From: Desulfobacteraceae bacterium
Lineage (GTDB): Bacteria; Desulfobacterota; Desulfobacteria; Desulfobacterales; JAUWMJ01
DNA: 6,608 nucleotides
Assembly: GCA_030612225.1 (NCBI GenBank)
Contig: JAUWOH010000174.1
Coordinates: forward strand, 1 to 6,608
Direction of reading: 5' to 3'
Shown: positions 1-5,632 of the stretch, in pieces
How positions within the stretch are numbered: position 1 is the first letter of the stretch
How the letters are laid out: each line of letters begins with the position of its first letter
The notes under the pieces: generated by a model
The model's database searches: none
What the model saw: only the letters and a program-made list of their open reading frames with translations
Told to the model about the DNA's origin: nothing
Position numbers and translations under genes: made by a program

Positions 1-1076
1 TCAATGGTAACAGAGTCCGCAAGATGAATTCCTGAAAGCAGTGTTCTGTATTTTTCAGAAAGAAGAGTGGGTCCTCCCCAGGCAGCATCAACATGGAAAT
101 GAATATTGTGTTTATCACATATTTCAGCAATTTCAAAAAGAGGGTCAACCGTTCCTGTTTCAGTGGTACCGGCTATTCCGACTACAGCAAGTATTTTTGT
201 TCTACAGGAATCAGCCTTTATAGTTTTGATGGTTTCTTTCAGTTTTGTTATATCCATTCTATTATCGCGATCAACGTCTATGGAAAGGAAATATTTATTA
301 CCTATACCTAAAATACCCCCGGATTTTCGAAGAGAATAATGGCCAAGTTGCGATACCAAAACTACGCAACGATCAATTCCAAAGGCATTATATGCTGCAG
401 CCATTCCTTCTTTTTCCACACCGTCAAAACCTTCTATCGGTCGAAATAAAGCATTTCTGGCAACCCATAGTGCGGTGAGATTTGCAAGAGTGCCGTCTTC
501 GACAAAAGTTCCCAATGTACTTCCAGGCCGTTGTATATGATGATCGTAAAAAGCATCATTGTTGTCGTAAATAAGCCTGTGTATTTTAGCCAGTACCTGC
601 CGTTCAAAGATCGAGGCTACCTTGGATGTTTCGAGTTTTACAAGATTTTGATTAAGCGCAGTAACAATGGTTTGAAGGTGGACCATAAAAAAAGGTATGG
701 CGGAAGTCATATGACCGATAAAATATGGTGAAGCAACGTTTACGGCGTGGGGAGCGATATCATCTATGATTCCTTTAATTACAACTGCAAGTTTTTTAGC
801 AGGATTTTTACTGATACAGCTGTCCTTGAACCTGTTGGAGAGTTCCAGGAGGCTTGCTTCTTCAGTGATTCCTACATGTTGTTTCAAAAAGTCATTCAGA
901 CCAAAAAGAATCTGCTCCATGTATTTTAAAAGGGCTGCCTTCGACGATTCACTTTCAGGCTGCAGAAAAATGCGTTGAATGGCCTGCCAGTTTGCAATTA
1001 GTTCGGTACTTTTAATTTTGGAACATACGGAAGTGTCCGGGAAGGCATCTGATTTTAAAGATTTCGTAGTTTTCAT
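1..1076 (-). CDS. panP: PanP-type PLP-dependent aspartate 1-decarboxylase, N-terminal 358 residues (3' end outside window)
   Basis: This is a group II pyridoxal-phosphate decarboxylase, cytosolic. The PanP branch makes beta-alanine from L-aspartate for pantothenate and CoA synthesis, replacing PanD. The frame is open from ATG 1076-1074 to the left edge. Visible motifs are FIGHMTSAIPFF (119-130), LNQNLVKLETSK (141-152), GTLANLTALWVAR (195-207), GHYSLRKS (245-252; His246 should stack on the PLP ring), GTTETGTVDP (303-312) and HVDAAWGG (328-335; Asp330 pairs with the PLP pyridine nitrogen). The protein breaks off at ADSVTI(D), just before the expected His-Lys that carries PLP, so the catalytic lysine cannot be seen. 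PanP proteins run to about 540 residues, so roughly one third is missing. An in-frame TAA at 1082-1080 makes ATG 1076 the first possible start. It overlaps the rhomboid stop (ATGA) and has no good Shine-Dalgarno site, which suggests translational coupling. Assignment to PanP rather than a glutamate or aromatic decarboxylase rests on remembered similarity of these motifs. Confidence 0.85.
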   Translation of the reverse strand, partial: MKTTKSLKSDAFPDTSVCSKIKSTELIANWQAIQRIFLQPESESSKAALLKYMEQILFGLNDFLKQHVGITEEASLLELSNRFKDSCISKNPAKKLAVVIKGIIDDIAPHAVNVASPYFIGHMTSAIPFFMVHLQTIVTALNQNLVKLETSKVASIFERQVLAKIHRLIYDNNDAFYDHHIQRPGSTLGTFVEDGTLANLTALWVARNALFRPIEGFDGVEKEGMAAAYNAFGIDRCVVLVSQLGHYSLRKSGGILGIGNKYFLSIDVDRDNRMDITKLKETIKTIKADSCRTKILAVVGIAGTTETGTVDPLFEIAEICDKHNIHFHVDAAWGGPTLLSEKYRTLLSGIHLADSVTI

Positions 1077-1768
1077 ATTTTATTTAAATAAGGCCTTTTC
1101 TTTCTTTTTCTCATTAAAATAATTAACACAAGACCGGCGACAAATCCACCTATATGGGCAAACCATGCTATCCCGCCGCCTGTTTTAGACCCATATTCAA
1201 GATAACCGCTTAAAATCTGCATTATTATCCAAAGACCAAGCACTATAATCGCAGGAATACTTATTATATATATGAATATGAATAAGATAAGAAGGGTTTT
1301 AATGCGTGCCTTTGGAAAAAGAAATAAATATGCTCCCAGGACACCTGCAATTGCACCGCTGGCGCCGACTGTGGGAACTTTTGAAACTGGGTTAATAAAG
1401 AAGTGAAGCACGGTTGCAGCAATTCCGCAAGTCAGATAGAAAAAAAGGTATTTTACATGACCGAGAATATCCTCAACATTATCGCCGAAAATCCATAAGT
1501 ATAGCATATTGCTGAATAAATGAATCCAGCCTCCGTGAATAAACATAGCTGTAAGAATTGTTAGAGGAACGGGCACAAGATTTTCAGGACCTATATCTTT
1601 GAAATGAGTAAGTTCAAAAGGGATAAATCCGAGCTTAAGGAAAAATTGATTCGTCTCTCCGGGTACAAAATAGTTCAGATAGATAAATATAAAAATATTG
1701 CTTATAATAAGAAATATATTTACAACAGGAATTGTGCTGGAGGGATTTTCGTCTTTTAAAGGGATCAT
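1073..1768 (-). CDS. rhomboid-family intramembrane serine protease
   Basis: This is a 231-residue polytopic membrane protein that should cleave transmembrane segments of other membrane proteins within the bilayer. The family's catalytic features are all present: HGGWIHLFSNM (78-88), where His83 and Asn87 match the oxyanion-region pair of E. coli GlpG; GASGAIAG (135-142) with nucleophile Ser137; and AWFAHIGGF (201-209) with the dyad partner His205. Hydrophobic stretches at about 15-33, 66-95, 104-125, 135-151, 157-187 and 201-218 fit a six-helix core. The Lys/Arg-rich tail (220-230) should be cytoplasmic. There is no large soluble N-terminal domain, so this is a minimal bacterial rhomboid. Start ATG 1768 has only a weak GAG 7 nt upstream. 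The stop overlaps the panP start, so the pair is probably one operon, although no functional link between them is known to me. The substrate cannot be inferred. The gene is clearly AT-rich compared with trpB and rdhA. Confidence 0.95.
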   Translation of the reverse strand: MIPLKDENPSSTIPVVNIFLIISNIFIFIYLNYFVPGETNQFFLKLGFIPFELTHFKDIGPENLVPVPLTILTAMFIHGGWIHLFSNMLYLWIFGDNVEDILGHVKYLFFYLTCGIAATVLHFFINPVSKVPTVGASGAIAGVLGAYLFLFPKARIKTLLILFIFIYIISIPAIIVLGLWIIMQILSGYLEYGSKTGGGIAWFAHIGGFVAGLVLIILMRKRKKRPYLNKI

Positions 1769-1807
1769 TTATTATCTCAGAAAAAAGTCATAAAAATTAA
1801 AATCAGG

Positions 1808-1835
1808 TTTAAAGAACTTAGTACTACAGTGACAA
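1808..1835 (-). promoter_or_regulatory. possible sigma-70 promoter for rhomboid-panP
   Basis: Reading the minus strand, TTGTCA (1835-1830, five of six -35 consensus bases) is followed after 16 bp by TTTAAA (1813-1808, four of six -10 bases). This lies about 40 bp upstream of the rhomboid start. The region is AT-rich, so a chance match is possible. Confidence 0.3.
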
Positions 1836-1873
1836 TACATCAACTAAAAAAAAACAAAAATGAGTAATCATGC

Positions 1874-2075
1874 TTAGGGCTCGCTCAAAAATAACTTCAC
1901 ATTTTATACATTCCGGATTCAGGCCAGCTTTGCCCGATCCTCAACTCCAAAATCCTCGAAATAGCTCGCTATTCCTGCGGTTTCGGAGTCTTCGCTTACC
2001 TGCAGCCTCGGATCGAACAAATCTGATCTAAATCCATGCGCCTAAAATGCAAACTTATTTTTGAGCGAACCCTTA
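1874..2075. repeat. MITE-like palindromic element with 18-bp terminal inverted repeats and flanking TTA
   Basis: The left end at 1877-1894, GGGCTCGCTCAAAAATAA, and the right end at 2055-2072 are inverted copies matching at 17 of 18 positions. The inverted similarity continues inward with one indel: blocks CATTTTA, GGATT, CAG, TTTG and CGATCC recur, so the arms span about 1877-1940 and 2010-2072. The middle (1941-2009) contains a second imperfect inverted repeat around CTCGAAATAGC/GCTATTCCTGCGG. The element is bounded on both sides by TTA in direct orientation (1874-1876 and 2073-2075), which would fit a 3-bp target duplication. No ORF of useful length lies inside. It could be a non-autonomous transposable element or a large intergenic palindrome of the REP/BIME kind. 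No transposase in the window could mobilise it. Confidence 0.65.
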
Positions 2076-2186
2076 ATCTAAAAGAAAAAAAAGATTGCAG
2101 GTTAAATTGGAACTGGTGGTAAGTGCAGCATAGTTTTGAAGGTGCGCCCAACTTATTTGAAAGAAACTTTAATAGACAAGCCTTGG

Positions 2187-2208
2187 TTGGTTTTGAGTTG
2201 GTTTTGAA
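2187..2208 (+). repeat. two tandem 11-bp repeats next to a -35 element
   Basis: TTGGTTTTGAG (2187-2197) is followed at once by TTGGTTTTGAA (2198-2208), with 10 of 11 bases identical, and a further TTGG at 2183-2186 looks like a partial copy. The repeats end one base before the candidate -35 box. They sit on one helical face at 11-bp spacing, which would suit a direct-repeat activator site. No regulator is identified. Confidence 0.4.
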
Positions 2209-2209
2209 C

Positions 2210-2239
2210 TTGACACCATGAGTAATTTTATTTTATGTT
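2210..2239 (+). promoter_or_regulatory. candidate sigma-70 promoter for the ATPase gene
   Basis: TTGACA (2210-2215) is a perfect -35 box. After an 18-bp spacer comes TATGTT (2234-2239), which matches four of six -10 bases. Transcription would begin near 2246 and leave a leader of about 108 nt before the ATG at 2354. Confidence 0.4.
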
Positions 2240-2353
2240 GCCCCTATTTGTTGTTCTAATATTTGAATCTTGCATGAAAATATTTAACGAAATGCCCTGG
2301 CTGAAAATAAACGTAAAAAACAACTGTGAACGATTAAAAATACACAAGGCCCC

Positions 2354-3067
2354 ATGATACATCTTAAAAGAATTAACTTGTCAGTGGAGAAATGCCCTAC
2401 CCGGGAATATTATCCATTTAACCTGCATATATTTCAAGAAAAATGCCAACTGGATTTTATTTCACCTGTTACGTTTTTTACCGGGGAAAATGGTACCGGC
2501 AAATCAACCCTTTTGCAGGCCCTGGCACAAAAATGCCGTATTCACATATGGGAAGGTATTGCAAGAACCCGTTTCGAGTCGAACCCTTATGAAGGAATGC
2601 TTTTTAAATTTATTTCGGTCCACTGGCGTGATGGTATAGTACCTGGATCTTATTTTGATTCGGAGATATCTAAAAATTTTGCCCAGTGCCTTGATGAATG
2701 GGCTGCTTCCGATCCGGGAATTTTGGAATATTTCGGGGGGAAATCGCTGATGACACAGTCACATGGGCAATCCCTAATGTCTTTTTTCAAAGCACGATAC
2801 AAGTTCAAGGGGCTCTATCTTCTCGATGAACCGGAAACAGCGCTCTCCCCAAGGAGCCAGCTTGAATTACTTCAGGTACTTAAGGATAACAGTGAGGCAG
2901 GGCATGCCCAGTTTATCATAGCAACGCATTCACCTATTCTAATGGCATGTCCGGGGGCGACAATTTACAGCTTCAATGAAATACCTGTAAAGGCAATCGA
3001 TTATGAGAAGACTGAACACTACAGGATCTACAGGGATTTTATGACGGATAGAAGCAAATATTTGTAG
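2354..3067 (+). CDS. predicted ATPase of the ABC/SMC-like AAA family (COG3910 type)
   Basis: This is a 237-residue single-domain soluble ATPase. In order it has an N-terminal beta-rich segment, Walker A GENGTGKST (44-52; Lys50 binds phosphate), an ABC-type signature SHGQS (136-140) in place of LSGGQ, Walker B LYLLDEP (154-160; Asp158 binds Mg and Glu159 is the likely catalytic base), a D-loop-like segment ETALSP (161-166), and a switch histidine in ATHSPIL (190-196; His192). The signature plus H-loop place it with the ABC/RecF/SMC-like P-loop proteins that dimerise around ATP, not with classical AAA+ unfoldases. Length matches the stand-alone predicted ATPases of COG3910, whose biological role is not established. 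It has no coiled coil, membrane segment or nuclease domain. A weak AAGG lies 4 nt before the ATG. The gene is alone on its strand, so context gives no clue. A defence role as in the OLD/Gabija ATPases is not supported, because the TOPRIM partner domain is absent. Confidence 0.9.
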   Translation: MIHLKRINLSVEKCPTREYYPFNLHIFQEKCQLDFISPVTFFTGENGTGKSTLLQALAQKCRIHIWEGIARTRFESNPYEGMLFKFISVHWRDGIVPGSYFDSEISKNFAQCLDEWAASDPGILEYFGGKSLMTQSHGQSLMSFFKARYKFKGLYLLDEPETALSPRSQLELLQVLKDNSEAGHAQFIIATHSPILMACPGATIYSFNEIPVKAIDYEKTEHYRIYRDFMTDRSKYL

Positions 3068-3148
3068 CAGATTGGCGCCGGTATATTTTTAAAAGAAAGT
3101 CGAGTTAAATGAGTCTTTCGTGCATAGCGGTTAGAGATGCTTGTAATT

Positions 3149-3298
3149 GAGCGCTTTGCTTGAGGAGCGCTTTGCTTAAAGAGCGCTCCGCTTGAGGATT
3201 TAATCTTTAACCTCAAGGACGCAAGTCCGCTCTTCAAGGGCGTTAGCCCGCTCTTTAAGTCCCGAAGGGACGCTCTTCGAGGCTGATGAAGGCCGCTC
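3149..3298. repeat. array of seven 16-23 bp units with conserved flanks and variable, mostly self-complementary cores
   Basis: Three 16-bp units stand in tandem at 3149-3164, 3165-3180 and 3181-3196 (GAGCGCTTTGCTTGAG and close variants). Four longer units follow in the opposite orientation at 3212-3232, 3233-3253, 3254-3275 and 3276-3298. In a common orientation every unit reads YTYRAG or CTCAAG, then a variable core, then CGCTC. The cores (with flanking bases) form short hairpins: GGAC-GCAA-GTCC, GGGC-GTTA-GCCC, GTCCC-GAA-GGGAC, and GC-AAA-GC or GC-GGA-GC in the 16-bp units. The seventh core is only weakly paired. The two halves meet at a 7-bp inverted repeat, CTTGAGG (3191-3197) and CCTCAAG (3211-3217). 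The array fills most of the 283-bp gap between the ATPase and the small cysteine ORF. It could be a dispersed repeat cluster, a structured transcript end, or a protein-binding array. Confidence 0.75.
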
Positions 3299-3350
3299 CT
3301 CCGATAGATTGACCGCCTTGAAAGGTTTCCCGATAAAAATTCTGCTCGTA

Positions 3351-3635
3351 TTATGATTCTTTATTTTGCTTTGATTTCTTGGCCTGTTCGATCATTTCCA
3401 ACAGGGAAAGCACTTTGGGTTTAACCTGCTTGCCGAAAACCTTTTTCCACTCTTCTTCAGACAGTTCATCTTTAAGAAAATCTTCTACCTGAAAGTGTTG
3501 GTACCAGCAGTCAAATGTTTTAAAGCAGGGCAGGCCGTTGTTCTCGATTCGGCAGTACGAGAAATAGATTTGGTGTCCCAACCTGGGGCAGCGTATTAGA
3601 AATTCGTCACCTGGCGGTGTTTTGTTTTTCTTCAT
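3351..3635 (-). CDS. small four-cysteine hypothetical protein (94 aa)
   Basis: I do not recognise a named family with certainty. The protein is short and soluble. It has four cysteines at residues 16, 28, 37 and 43 (spacing C-x11-C-x8-C-x5-C) in the segment RCPRLGHQIYFSYC through LPCFKTFDCW, which would suit binding of one zinc ion or an Fe-S cluster. The rest (51-94) is charged and probably helical, ending in a Lys-rich tail with no cysteine. The CPRLG...YCR pattern resembles short uncharacterised proteins I associate with sulfate-reducing Desulfobacterota, but that is from memory. It lies downstream of trpB2 on the same strand, 66 bp away, behind a strong hairpin. Only 18 AT-rich bases separate that hairpin from the ATG and they hold no Shine-Dalgarno site, so expression probably depends on read-through from trpB2 or on a promoter I cannot see. 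The start is therefore uncertain. Confidence 0.75.
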   Translation of the reverse strand: MKKNKTPPGDEFLIRCPRLGHQIYFSYCRIENNGLPCFKTFDCWYQHFQVEDFLKDELSEEEWKKVFGKQVKPKVLSLLEMIEQAKKSKQNKES

Positions 3636-3652
3636 GGTATAGATATAAATAT

Positions 3653-3678
3653 TGCCGGAGGCCAGGTGGCCTCCGGCA
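3653..3678 (-). terminator. strong hairpin terminator after trpB2
   Basis: GCCGGAGGCC (3654-3663) and GGCCTCCGGC (3668-3677) are perfect inverted copies around AGGT. The stem extends to 12 bp if the flanking T-A and the A-T next to the loop are paired. It begins 24 bp after the trpB2 stop. On the minus strand it is followed by AATATTTATATC, which is AT-rich but not a clean T run, so termination may be partial. That matters for the small ORF immediately downstream. Confidence 0.75.
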
Positions 3679-3701
3679 GAAATTATAGGTTTTGCGAAAG
3701 A

Positions 3702-5078
3702 TCAGCCTGTATACTGTTTGGGTTTGGGGAGCGGGGCGATGTCATCAAGAGCCCGTTGAATTTCTTCCTGGGCCAGTTCATGATCGGCAAGTTTTCCGCT
3801 CAAGTAAGCATCGTAGGCTGCCATGTCCACCAGACCGTGGCCACTCCAGTTGAAGAGGATAACCTTTTCTTTAGCTTCTTCCTTGGCCTGGATGGCTTGA
3901 CGAATAACCTCAGCGATGGCGTGGGTTGTTTCCGGGGCGCTGATGAACCCTTCAGTCTTGGCGAATGTGATGCCGGCCTCAAAGGTTTCAAGCTGTGCTA
4001 TGGCAACGGGACGGATAATGTTGTCGAGGATTAGCTGGCTGATGAGAGGCGCCATGCCATGGTATCTAAGACCGCCGGCATGAATCCCTTCAGGTACGAA
4101 GGTATGTCCCAGGGTGTGCATGGGAAGCAGCGGGGTCATCTGGTTGTTGTCGCCGAAGTCATAGGCAAATGGTCCGCGGGTCATTGTGGGGCATGCAGTA
4201 GGCTCAACCGCGATGATGTCGATATCCTTTCCGTTGACCTTGTCTCTGACATAGGGAAAACACAGTCCGGCGAAATTGCTGCCGCCACCGGCGCACCCGA
4301 TAATGATGTCGGGATAATCACCGGCGATTTTCATCTGTTTCTGACATTCCAGGCCGTTTACAGTCTGGTGCAGCATGACGTGGTTTAACACGCTGCCCAG
4401 AGCGTATTTGGCTTCATCATCCTGGACCGCCATTTCTACGGCTTCGCTGATAGCAATACCGAGGCTTCCCGGTGAATCGGGGTTTTGTTCCAGGATTTTA
4501 CGTCCGGCCTCAGTCTCGGTGCTGGGACTGGCAACACAGGTTCCGCCCCAGGTTTCCATCATCATGCGGCGGTAAGGCTTTTGCTGGTAGCTCACCTTAA
4601 CCATGTAGACCTTGCATTCCAGGCCAAAAAGAGCACAACAGTAAGAGAGTGCGCTTCCCCACTGGCCCGCACCGGTTTCGGTAATAATTCGCTTGGTTCC
4701 CGATATTTTGTTATAATAAGCCTGGGCAATGGCAGTGTTAGGTTTATGGCTTCCGGCAGGGCTGACCCCTTCGTTTTTAAAATAAATTTTGGCCGGTGTA
4801 TCCAGGAATTTTTCAAGTCCATAGGCCCTATAAAGGGGTGACGGCCTCCAGATGAGGTATTGTTCCAGCACTTCGTCAGGAATATCGATAAACCTTTCCT
4901 GACTAACTTCCTGCTCGATGAGCGGCATGGGAAAGATGGGAGCCAGATCTTCCGGGCCGACGGGTTGGCCGGTCCCTGGATGGAGCGGCGGTTCCATCGG
5001 AGTGGGCATATCAGCAGCGACATTGTACCATTGGCGAGGGATTTCAGATTCAGGCAGAAAGATTTTTTTTGTTTGCAT
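3702..5078 (-). CDS. trpB: tryptophan synthase beta chain, TrpB2 type
   Basis: This complete 458-residue cytosolic PLP enzyme of the TrpB2 (TIGR01415-like) branch condenses indole with serine to give L-tryptophan. It is longer than classical TrpB (about 400 residues) because of an N-terminal extension, IPRQWYNVAADMPTPMEPPL (13-32), typical of TrpB2. Motifs: AGSHKPNTA (108-116) with PLP-binding Lys112; TETGAGQWGSA (133-143) with catalytic Glu134, carrying the TrpB2 Gln-Trp where classical enzymes have Gln-His; GCAGGGSNFAG (261-271), the phosphate loop; HAGGLRYHG (333-341), characteristic of TrpB2; EGFISAPETTHA (376-387); and SGHGLVD (412-418). AGGAGG lies 4 nt before the ATG, which fixes the start. 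No trpA or other trp gene is adjacent, as is common for TrpB2, which lacks the residues for tight TrpA contact and may salvage indole. The upstream promoter, palindrome and long leader suggest specific control. GC content is visibly higher than in panP and the rhomboid. Confidence 0.96.
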   Translation of the reverse strand: MQTKKIFLPESEIPRQWYNVAADMPTPMEPPLHPGTGQPVGPEDLAPIFPMPLIEQEVSQERFIDIPDEVLEQYLIWRPSPLYRAYGLEKFLDTPAKIYFKNEGVSPAGSHKPNTAIAQAYYNKISGTKRIITETGAGQWGSALSYCCALFGLECKVYMVKVSYQQKPYRRMMMETWGGTCVASPSTETEAGRKILEQNPDSPGSLGIAISEAVEMAVQDDEAKYALGSVLNHVMLHQTVNGLECQKQMKIAGDYPDIIIGCAGGGSNFAGLCFPYVRDKVNGKDIDIIAVEPTACPTMTRGPFAYDFGDNNQMTPLLPMHTLGHTFVPEGIHAGGLRYHGMAPLISQLILDNIIRPVAIAQLETFEAGITFAKTEGFISAPETTHAIAEVIRQAIQAKEEAKEKVILFNWSGHGLVDMAAYDAYLSGKLADHELAQEEIQRALDDIAPLPKPKQYTG

Positions 5079-5082
5079 AACT

Positions 5083-5088
5083 CCTCCT
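5083..5088 (-). promoter_or_regulatory. Shine-Dalgarno site of trpB2
   Basis: On the minus strand AGGAGG is separated by AGTT from the ATG at 5078. It is the strongest ribosome binding site in the window and decides the trpB2 start over the internal methionines. Confidence 0.85.
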
Positions 5089-5156
5089 TTTCTTAATGGT
5101 TACAGTTTTAGCCTGCGGCATCATAGGCCACGGACCGCAATTTTCTACTATAATTA

Positions 5157-5183
5157 ATGGATTTTTCCGATTTAAAAATCCAT
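5157..5183 (-). promoter_or_regulatory. perfect 10-bp stem-loop in the trpB2 leader
   Basis: On the minus strand ATGGATTTTT (5183-5174) and AAAAATCCAT (5166-5157) pair perfectly around a 7-nt loop. This hairpin lies about 80 nt before the trpB2 start, within the inferred leader. Being A-U rich and without a following T run, it is not a standard terminator. Nearer the gene, at about 5110-5140, two weaker stems (TGCGG/CCGCA and GCCT/AGGC) overlap and cannot form together. This could be an attenuator-like switch, but I see no tryptophan-codon leader peptide and no known riboswitch or T-box motif. Confidence 0.45.
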
Positions 5184-5276
5184 ATTAAGGGATGTCTGCA
5201 ATGTGAGTTGTGAAAAAATGTTGATCGGAAATAAGTTGCATTTACGATTAAACAGAATAGTCATTTGACCTATTTC

Positions 5277-5295
5277 AATGTATACAGTATACAAT
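5277..5295. promoter_or_regulatory. palindromic operator candidate in the trpB2 leader
   Basis: TGTATACAGTATACA (5279-5293) is a perfect inverted repeat with 7-bp arms and one central base, and it extends to 19 bp with one mismatch pair. It starts roughly 14 bp downstream of the inferred transcription start, where a bound repressor would block initiation or early elongation. GTATAC-centred palindromes are typical of GntR-family regulators, so that family is a reasonable guess. No regulator gene lies in the window. Confidence 0.6.
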
Positions 5296-5313
5296 CATCA
5301 ACGTTTAGAGTTT

Positions 5314-5340
5314 ATTATACGGATACGAAATAATTGTCAA
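5314..5340 (-). promoter_or_regulatory. near-consensus sigma-70 promoter for trpB2
   Basis: On the minus strand a perfect TTGACA (5340-5335) and a perfect TATAAT (5319-5314) are separated by 15 bp, shorter than the optimal 17. Transcription should start near 5307, giving a leader of about 230 nt. Two perfect hexamers with a short spacer may need help from an activator that twists or bends the DNA, or may simply be a weaker promoter than it looks. Confidence 0.65.
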
Positions 5341-5632
5341 GCCCAAAAAAAGTACAGAAATAAGTAGCTTTTCAAGGAATTGATGTAAGCGTCGACGGAA
5401 CACGGAACGTTGAAAATAGAAATTGGAAATTTGGCTTTTATGCTTTTGTGCTGTTGATAAACGTATTCAATTTTGGCCGAGTTTCATCTCTTTAAATTTT
5501 TAATTTCCCCGCTTTCCTTTCGCTAAAGACGGGATCTACGCTCCGCTCCGACAAGTTTCAAGCCGTGAGAGGTTATGAATTGATTAAAGGAAATGAGGTT
5601 AGACCCGAACTTTTTGCGATAGTACGATTTTC
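5341..5632. other. gene-free spacer between rdhA and the trpB2 promoter
   Basis: I see no gene here on either strand. In particular, no short hydrophobic RdhB-like ORF follows rdhA. The middle (about 5410-5440) has the phased motif GAAATTGGAAATTTGG, and 5495-5510 carries AT-rich sequence ending in CCCC. Positions 5508-5533 can fold as CCCGCTTT/AAAGaCGGG, an 8-bp stem with one bulged base, which could mark the rdhA transcript end but lacks a T run. A short tandem CTCCG/CTCCG occurs near 5542-5550. Confidence 0.55.

Larger units (their letters stand above)
2076..2353. other. AT-rich intergenic region upstream of the ATPase gene
   Basis: This stretch has no credible gene on either strand. It holds the short tandem repeat at 2187-2208 and the promoter candidate at 2210-2239, which are listed separately. 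The rest is AT-rich sequence without recognisable structure. Together with 1769-2075 it forms a 585-bp gene-free gap between the divergent rhomboid and ATPase genes. Confidence 0.7.

Noticed and set aside
670..700. Possible frameshift in panP at a run of seven A/T
   Set aside because: Counting the run as seven keeps the frame through MTSAIPFFMVHLQT into LNQNLVKLETSK, so the gene is intact here.
41..978. Plus-strand ORFs opposite panP
   Set aside because: The minus-strand frame is unbroken and carries all group II decarboxylase motifs, so the plus-strand frames are shadows.
2354..3067. Anti-phage defence ATPase (OLD/Gabija/retron type)
   Set aside because: The protein is a stand-alone ATPase of ordinary COG3910 length with no TOPRIM, HNH or reverse-transcriptase partner nearby.
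3028..3237. Minus-strand ORF of 69 codons overlapping the ATPase 3' end and the repeat array
   Set aside because: Its N-terminal part is translated repeat sequence, it overlaps a solid gene on the other strand, and it has no recognisable motif.
3149..3298. CRISPR array
   Set aside because: Repeats are 16-23 bp, directly adjacent, inverted halfway and without unique 30-40 bp spacers. No cas gene is present.
3666..5157. Several plus-strand ORFs of 60-122 codons opposite trpB2
   Set aside because: They are shadows of the strongly supported trpB2 frame on the other strand. None has a ribosome binding site or family motif.
5172..5264. Minus-strand upstream ORF of 30 codons in the trpB2 leader
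   Set aside because: It contains no tryptophan codon and only a poor AGG upstream of its ATG, and its composition is like non-coding sequence. It is not convincing as an attenuator peptide.
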